A stretch of 9,992 bases of DNA, taken from the NCBI GenBank assembly GCA_965209105.1, contig CBDBQB010000011.1, positions 1-9,992 on the forward strand, given 5' to 3'. Below the pieces are notes generated by a model, which worked only from the letters and a program-made list of their open reading frames with translations, was not told the origin of the DNA and ran no database searches. This DNA comes from JAAELZ01 sp965209105. GTDB taxonomy: Bacteria > Pseudomonadota > Gammaproteobacteria > Arenicellales > Poriferihabitantaceae. Of this stretch, positions 5,789-9,992 are shown in pieces. The stretch's first letter is position 1, and each line of letters opens with the position of its first letter. A program made the position numbers and the translations under genes.

Positions 5789-7468
5789 ATGGCTAAGTCT
5801 AAACCTCGTGTAAATTTTATCCGGCAAATCATTCAAAATGATTTGAACATCGGTAAACACGATGCCGTCGTTACGCGCTTTCCGCCTGAGCCCAATGGCT
5901 ATTTACATATCGGCCACGCAAAATCTATTTGTCTTAATTTTGGCATCGCCGACGATTTTCAAGGCCATTGTAATCTTCGTTTCGACGACACCAACCCCGA
6001 AAAAGAAGACGAAGAGTACGTCGATGCGATTAAGCGCGACGTGCAATGGTTAGGTTTTGATTGGGGCGAACATTTATATCACTCATCAGATTACTTCGAT
6101 ACGCTATTTGGATACGCGCAAGAATTAGTCAATAAAGGCCTGGCCTACGTTGACAGCCAAGACTCGACAAGTATGCGCGCCAATCGCGGCAGCTTAACGG
6201 AAGTGGGTGTTGACAGCCCGTTTCGGAACCGTAGTCCCGAGGAAAACCTTGCCTTACTGAGCGAAATGAAAGACGGCAAGCACGAAAACGGGACTCACGT
6301 TTTACGCGCGAAAATAGACATGGCATCGGGCAATATCAATCTGCGCGATCCTGTTATGTATCGAATCAAACACGCGTCGCATCAGCGCACGGGCGATGCG
6401 TGGTGCATTTATCCTATGTACGACTTTACGCATGGTATTTCTGATGCGCTAGAAGGCGTGACCCATTCTTTATGTACCTTAGAATTTGAAGATCACCGAC
6501 CCTTATACGATTGGTTCCTAGACAATATCAGCATTGCAACACATCCCAAACAAATAGAATTTTCTAGGCTCAATTTGGACTATACCGTGATGAGTAAGCG
6601 CCTGCTCACCCAGCTGGTTGAAGAGCAGCACGTTTCGGCTTGGGACGATCCTCGCATGCCCACCATTTCAGGTTTAAAACGACGGGGCTATACGCCGAGC
6701 TCAATTCGTGAATTCGCGCTTCGAGCGGGCATCACTAAGAAAGCCAATACCATTGAATACTCCTCTCTGGAAGCCTGTATTCGCGAAGAACTGGAGACCA
6801 ATGCGCGACGTGTCATGGCCGTTATTCGTCCGCTTAAGCTGACTATCACCAATTATCCGGAAGGACAAAGCGAGTTGCTCAGTGCACAAAATCATCCAAA
6901 AGACCCACAGATGGGTACGCGTGAAATACCGTTTGGACGAACGCTCTTTATCGAACAAGACGACTTTATGCAAACGCCGAGTGATCATTTTTTTCGCCTC
7001 GCGCCGGGCAGAGAAGTCAGGTTACGTTATGCCTACTATTTGACTTGCGACGAAGTCATTTGTAATAGCCAAGGCGAAGCCGTTGAGCTACTGTGCCGCT
7101 ATGATCCCCTCACGAAAGGTGGACGCGCACCGGACGGACGCAAAGTCAAAGCCACTCTTCACTGGGTCTCTGCAGAACACGCGATCAATGCAGAAGTTCG
7201 CTTATATGATCGTCTATTTAGTCATCCGAACCCTTTGTCGGACAAATCAGGCTCATTTCTCGACCATTTAAATCCTAAATCCTTAACTCGCTTAAAAGCC
7301 GCTAAATTAGAGCCCTCACTCGCGAAGGTCGACCACAATCAAGCCGTGCAATTCGAGCGGCTCGGATATTTTATAGCCGACTCGGTTGAACACCAAGAAA
7401 ATGCACCCATCTTCAATCGAATCGTAACCTTACGTGATACTTGGGCAAAGCTCAATCAAAGCGGCTAG
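5789..7468 (+). CDS. glnS: Glutaminyl-tRNA synthetase (GlnRS)
   Basis: A 559-residue class I aminoacyl-tRNA synthetase that attaches glutamine to tRNA-Gln in the cytoplasm; its length nearly equals that of E. coli GlnRS (about 554). The catalytic domain carries TRFPPEPNGYLHIGHAKS with the HIGH motif at 40-43, the RFDDTNPEKE segment, and VMSKR (267-271) as the KMSKS-type loop with K270. The C-terminal half, about 340-555, is the beta-barrel anticodon-binding region, including a TLHWVSAEHA segment. It is a bona fide GlnRS rather than a non-discriminating GluRS, as shown by the close GlnRS wording around both signature motifs. The ATG at 5789 is fixed by an in-frame TAA at 5753-5755 with no other ATG, GTG or TTG between; no clear Shine-Dalgarno is visible. 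It follows bactofilin by 71 bp with no convincing promoter or terminator between, so read-through from bactofilin is possible. Confidence 0.97.
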   Translation: MAKSKPRVNFIRQIIQNDLNIGKHDAVVTRFPPEPNGYLHIGHAKSICLNFGIADDFQGHCNLRFDDTNPEKEDEEYVDAIKRDVQWLGFDWGEHLYHSSDYFDTLFGYAQELVNKGLAYVDSQDSTSMRANRGSLTEVGVDSPFRNRSPEENLALLSEMKDGKHENGTHVLRAKIDMASGNINLRDPVMYRIKHASHQRTGDAWCIYPMYDFTHGISDALEGVTHSLCTLEFEDHRPLYDWFLDNISIATHPKQIEFSRLNLDYTVMSKRLLTQLVEEQHVSAWDDPRMPTISGLKRRGYTPSSIREFALRAGITKKANTIEYSSLEACIREELETNARRVMAVIRPLKLTITNYPEGQSELLSAQNHPKDPQMGTREIPFGRTLFIEQDDFMQTPSDHFFRLAPGREVRLRYAYYLTCDEVICNSQGEAVELLCRYDPLTKGGRAPDGRKVKATLHWVSAEHAINAEVRLYDRLFSHPNPLSDKSGSFLDHLNPKSLTRLKAAKLEPSLAKVDHNQAVQFERLGYFIADSVEHQENAPIFNRIVTLRDTWAKLNQSG

Positions 7469-7483
7469 CCCACCTTCGAACTT

Positions 7484-7489
7484 TATAAT
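7484..7489 (+). promoter_or_regulatory. TATAAT hexamer in the glnS-sohB gap
   Basis: An exact TATAAT lies 14 bp before the sohB ATG, in the 35 bp gap after glnS. No matching -35 is seen at 16-18 bp. If used, transcription would begin only a few bases before the ATG and would lose most of the GAGAG ribosome binding site at 7492-7496. It may simply be chance. Confidence 0.2.
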
Positions 7490-7503
7490 GCGAGAGTGAT
7501 AGT

Positions 7504-8568
7504 ATGGAATTTTTAAGTGAATACGGCTTATTCTTACTCAAGGCCATTACCGTTGTGGTGGCTATGCTCGCTGCCGTCAGTGGGATCGTTGGAATCTCTA
7601 TGCGTAAACGTGTAAATAGCGCAGATGAGTCACTCGAGTTAATCAGCCTGAATGATAAATACGAAACCATGCAAATGGCTTTAAAGCAGGCATTGGTCGA
7701 CCCCGGCGCGCAAAAAATTGCCGCTAAAGCTGAAAAGAAACGGAAAAAAGCCGAGGCAAAACTACAAGCTAAAGCAGCAAAAAAGCAAGCCAAGGAAGAC
7801 CAAGCGCCTGAAGTAAAAAAGCGCCTTTTCGTATTGGATTTTGACGGCGACATAAAAGCAACGCCCGTCGATGCGATGCGCGAGGAAATATCCGCCTTGC
7901 TGACCCTCGCGGGCAAAAATGATGAAGTTTTAGTCAAAATTGAAAGCGGCGGCGGTGCAGTACATGCCTACGGCCTTGCCGCATCCCAATTACAACGCAT
8001 AAAAGATCATAAAATACCCCTGACGGTGAGCGTTGATAAGGTTGCCGCGAGTGGCGGCTATCTAATGGCTTGCGTTGCCGATAAGATCATCGCTGCACCC
8101 TTCTCGATTATCGGTTCAATTGGCGTGATCGCGCAGATCCCCAATTTTCACAAAATACTTAAGAAAAACGATGTCGATTTAGAACAACTCACCGCCGGAA
8201 AATACAAGCGAACGCTCACCGTGCTCGGCGAGAATACCGATGAAGCACGCCAGAAAATGCAAGAAGAACTAGAAGAAGTTCACGACCAATTCAAAGCATT
8301 TGTCAGCACGCGCAGACCCAATATGGATATCGAAAAAGTCGCCACCGGTGAACACTGGCTGGGCGAACGGGCACTTGAGTTGGGCTTGGTTGACGTTTTA
8401 CAAACCAGTGATGACTATCTGATGGCGCAGCGTGAAGACAGCGATATATTGCAGCTGTGTTATACCGCCAAACAAAGCTTAATTCAAAAAATCGGCTCGC
8501 GATTATCGATTGCCTTTCCCGGCTTAAGCAAGCACCTCGACGACGATCACTATCCGAAATTGATGTAA
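7504..8568 (+). CDS. sohB: SohB, inner-membrane S49-family serine peptidase
   Basis: A 354-residue protein matching E. coli SohB (about 349) from end to end. Residues 8-31 form one N-terminal transmembrane helix just after MEFLSEYGLFL. A Lys/Ala-rich, probably helical linker spans about 70-105 and leads into the S49 peptidase domain, about 108-300. The catalytic Ser is S183 in VAASGGYLMA and the catalytic Lys is K235 in AGKYKRTLT, the expected Ser-Lys dyad spacing. TGEHWLGERALELGLVD follows, as in the family. SohB is a relative of the signal peptide peptidase SppA. In E. coli extra sohB copies suppress a degP (htrA) defect, which points to envelope protein quality control. The segment ESGGGAVHAYGLAASQL has GGG where E. 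coli SohB has PGG. A GAGAG ribosome binding site lies 7 nt before the ATG. It sits 35 bp after glnS and faces thiQ. Confidence 0.95.
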   Translation: MEFLSEYGLFLLKAITVVVAMLAAVSGIVGISMRKRVNSADESLELISLNDKYETMQMALKQALVDPGAQKIAAKAEKKRKKAEAKLQAKAAKKQAKEDQAPEVKKRLFVLDFDGDIKATPVDAMREEISALLTLAGKNDEVLVKIESGGGAVHAYGLAASQLQRIKDHKIPLTVSVDKVAASGGYLMACVADKIIAAPFSIIGSIGVIAQIPNFHKILKKNDVDLEQLTAGKYKRTLTVLGENTDEARQKMQEELEEVHDQFKAFVSTRRPNMDIEKVATGEHWLGERALELGLVDVLQTSDDYLMAQREDSDILQLCYTAKQSLIQKIGSRLSIAFPGLSKHLDDDHYPKLM

Positions 8569-8573
8569 GACAA

Positions 8574-8597
8574 GGTCTGCACAAGGCCCTATTTTTT
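8574..8597 (+). terminator. Possible intrinsic terminator of sohB
   Basis: GGTCT (8574-8578) can pair with AGGCC (8584-8588), with one G-U pair, around a GCACA loop. CTA and six T residues (8592-8597) follow. The stem is short but it sits directly after the sohB stop, in a 41 bp convergent gap where a terminator is expected. Read on the minus strand it has no good T-tract, so it would serve sohB better than thiQ. Confidence 0.4.
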
Positions 8598-8609
8598 CGC
8601 CGTAAAAGT

Positions 8610-9233
8610 TCAGCTATTTTCTGATAGCACTAAAGTTTGCTGACATAATGCTGTCGCTTCTTTGTGGCTGTGCGTCGCCAACACAAGAATCAACTGTTGC
8701 GCCTCCACGATTGAACTAATCAAAGTCATCAATTGATCTGCACGCGTATCATCCAGACCTTTAAATGGCTCATCGAGTAATAAAATGGGTTGCTTGCGAA
8801 CCAGACAGCGCGCTAAAGCGACGCGCTGCTTTTGTCCGCCTGATAAAGTGTGGTGTTCACGTTCTTGAAACCCGCCAAGACCAACCGTCATCAAGGCATC
8901 GTCCACATTCAGCTGATCTTGCACGCTCAGCTTGAGACCGGGATGTATGCCCAGTGCAATATTATTTTGCACATTCAAATGTGCAAATAAATTGTTATCT
9001 TGGAATAGACTGGTGACCGGCCGTTGCGACGGATTGAGAGGCAATAAGGACTCGCCTTGGTAACAAACATCCCCGCTAGTCGGCGTTTGAAAACCCGCGA
9101 TGACATTGAGCACGGTTGATTTCCCAACGCCGCTCTCGCCCATCAGTGCGAGACCTCGACCTGACTCGACCGTAAAATCTGCTCGAATTATACGTTGCGG
9201 AAAGTCCACCCTGATTTCGCTAAGGCTTAACAT
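8610..9233 (-). CDS. thiQ: Thiamine/TPP ABC transporter, ATP-binding protein ThiQ
   Basis: A 207-residue ABC ATPase that powers uptake of thiamine and its phosphates through ThiP. All nucleotide-binding motifs are present: Walker A GESGVGKST (32-40), Q-loop Q78 in LFQDNNLFAHL, signature LSGGQ (130-134), Walker B ILLLDEP (150-156) and H-loop H188 in ATHS. ThiQ is favoured over other small ABC ATPases by RPVTSLFQDNNLFAHL and the NIALGIHPGLKL segment, which closely follow E. coli ThiQ, and by the adjacent thiP. It is about 25 residues shorter than E. coli ThiQ, ending soon after the H-loop at LVLSENS; the core is complete, so this looks like a natural short C-terminus. The ATG lies 9 bp after the thiP stop, and the thiP stop overlaps the Shine-Dalgarno (TGAGG), which suggests translational coupling. 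It converges on sohB. Confidence 0.9.
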   Translation of the reverse strand: MLSLSEIRVDFPQRIIRADFTVESGRGLALMGESGVGKSTVLNVIAGFQTPTSGDVCYQGESLLPLNPSQRPVTSLFQDNNLFAHLNVQNNIALGIHPGLKLSVQDQLNVDDALMTVGLGGFQEREHHTLSGGQKQRVALARCLVRKQPILLLDEPFKGLDDTRADQLMTLISSIVEAQQLILVLATHSHKEATALCQQTLVLSENS

Positions 9234-9242
9234 TAGCTCGCC
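9234..9242 (-). promoter_or_regulatory. thiQ ribosome binding site overlapping the thiP stop codon
   Basis: Read on the minus strand, the thiP TGA runs straight into GG (TGAGGCGAG), and this GAGG-type Shine-Dalgarno lies about 8 nt before the thiQ ATG. Ribosomes finishing thiP are therefore placed to start thiQ, which fits a fixed ratio of permease to ATPase. It is one of the clearer Shine-Dalgarno sites in the window. Confidence 0.6.
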
Positions 9243-9992
9243 TCATATGGCTTGCAAAGTATGCGCACGTCGAACGACATAATCAACAATCCAGAAATAA
9301 AACACACACAGCAGACATAATATTAAAGCAACTCCCGCCGCGTCCGCCATACGATACGCACCCATCAAACGGTAAATCAACAGTGGCAGGGTTGATAAAT
9401 CTTGCGTGCCAAATAATGCGATGACACCCATATCACCCAAGGCCAAAGTGCATGATACAGCAAAGGCGAAACCCAGAGGCTTACGCATTCTCGGTAAATA
9501 AACGCTGCGCATGGATTGCACAAAATTTAAGCCTAAACTTTCAATCAAGCGATCATTTTGCTGGCTAATTGTCGCCACGCTTGATTGCAATATTTTGAGA
9601 CTAAAGGGTATGGCAATCAGTGAATTGACCAGTATGACGACCCACAAGCCATAGTGCAAAGCATCACCAAATTGGCGCAGCAACAAAAACAGACCCATCC
9701 CCAGCGTAATCGGCGGTACGACCAAAATAAGTAAACTCCCCATTTCCACGGCTTTTTTGCTACGCAGGCTGCCCGTATTTGTCAGATTTTTTATCAACAA
9801 GGAAATAGGCAGCGCTATACCAATACTCAGGCAGCCCGAGCTTAGACTAATAATGAGCGAGTAAAACATTGCCTGCCAAAACGCAGACAAACTCAAGACA
9901 TCCAAAAGCGAGGCGTTTAAGCCTTTGAATGCCACCGCAAGCAGCGGTGTAACGATGAAAAGGCCCGCCGCACAAATGATCAAAGCATCGAT
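9243..9992 (-). CDS. thiP: Thiamine/TPP ABC transporter permease ThiP, C-terminal half (cut by right edge)
   Basis: The frame is open from the stop at 9243-9245 to the last base of the window, giving 249 residues. E. coli ThiP is about 536 residues, so roughly the second half is visible. An internal TTG at 9981-9983 is not a true start. The fragment is an inner-membrane permease domain with about six hydrophobic segments. The ABC-coupling (EAA) loop reads ESLGLNFVQSMRSVYLPRMRKPL in two pieces, with the conserved G at its expected place. It is followed by SCTLALGDMGVIALFGTQDLSTLPLLIYRLMGAYR in sections, which resembles the ThiP C-terminus (GD-GVIALFG, then TLP and the GSYR-like end). ThiP carries thiamine delivered by periplasmic ThiB and is driven by ThiQ, encoded 9 bp downstream. 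thiB and any TPP riboswitch would lie beyond the right edge; neither can be seen. Confidence 0.9.
   Translation of the reverse strand: MDALIICAAGLFIVTPLLAVAFKGLNASLLDVLSLSAFWQAMFYSLIISLSSGCLSIGIALPISLLIKNLTNTGSLRSKKAVEMGSLLILVVPPITLGMGLFLLLRQFGDALHYGLWVVILVNSLIAIPFSLKILQSSVATISQQNDRLIESLGLNFVQSMRSVYLPRMRKPLGFAFAVSCTLALGDMGVIALFGTQDLSTLPLLIYRLMGAYRMADAAGVALILCLLCVFYFWIVDYVVRRAHTLQAI

Noticed and set aside
6715..6730. CGCTTCGAGC within glnS, matching part of the intergenic 13 bp repeat
   Set aside because: It lies in coding sequence and only ten bases match; treated as coincidence.
7452..7937. 161-codon minus-strand open frame over the start of sohB
   Set aside because: Its Ala/Phe/Ser-rich middle is the complement of the Lys/Ala-rich linker of SohB; no family is recognisable.

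Overview
The window looks like ordinary chromosomal DNA from a Gammaproteobacterium, probably marine or aquatic. SohB, the GlnRS (HIGH and VMSKR motifs, 559 aa), ThiP and ThiQ all resemble their enterobacterial counterparts in length and motif wording. The large secreted multidomain metalloprotease with thrombospondin type 3 repeats is typical of free-living heterotrophs. No mobile element, tRNA, rRNA or CRISPR array was found. The species cannot be named from the sequence alone.

Layout, left to right. Positions 1-333 (+) carry the C-terminal part of a YiiD/FabY-type thioesterase domain that enters from the left edge. It converges, with a 13 bp gap, on a 997-codon gene (347-3340, -) for a secreted metzincin-like zinc metalloprotease. 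That protein has PPC, CARDB-like, MAM-like, Calx-beta and TSP3 modules and an unusual Cys-containing C-terminal tail. A 270 bp divergent intergenic region (3341-3610) holds three inverted repeats and is the least explained stretch here. Four plus-strand genes follow: ETF:ubiquinone oxidoreductase (3611-5233), a small bactofilin (5331-5717), glutaminyl-tRNA synthetase (5789-7468) and the inner-membrane S49 peptidase SohB (7504-8568). A possible terminator sits in the short gap after sohB. On the minus strand, thiQ (8610-9233) and the C-terminal half of thiP (9243-9992, running off the right edge) form a translationally coupled thiamine/TPP import operon facing sohB.

The genes are mostly functionally independent. 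ETF-QO feeds electrons from acyl-CoA and amino-acid dehydrogenases (via ETF) into the quinone pool. Bactofilin is a polymerising cytoskeletal scaffold. GlnRS charges tRNA-Gln. SohB works in membrane protein turnover. ThiPQ is the permease and ATPase of a thiamine importer whose binding protein (ThiB) would be expected beyond the right edge. Only thiP-thiQ is a clear operon. The 35-98 bp gaps among the four plus-strand genes, two of which contain an exact TATAAT, allow either read-through or separate promoters.

I see no convincing new multi-gene system. The items most worth a second look are the 13 bp perfect inverted repeat and its companion hairpins between the protease and ETF-QO, the C-terminal tail of the protease, and the lone bactofilin between ETF-QO and glnS.
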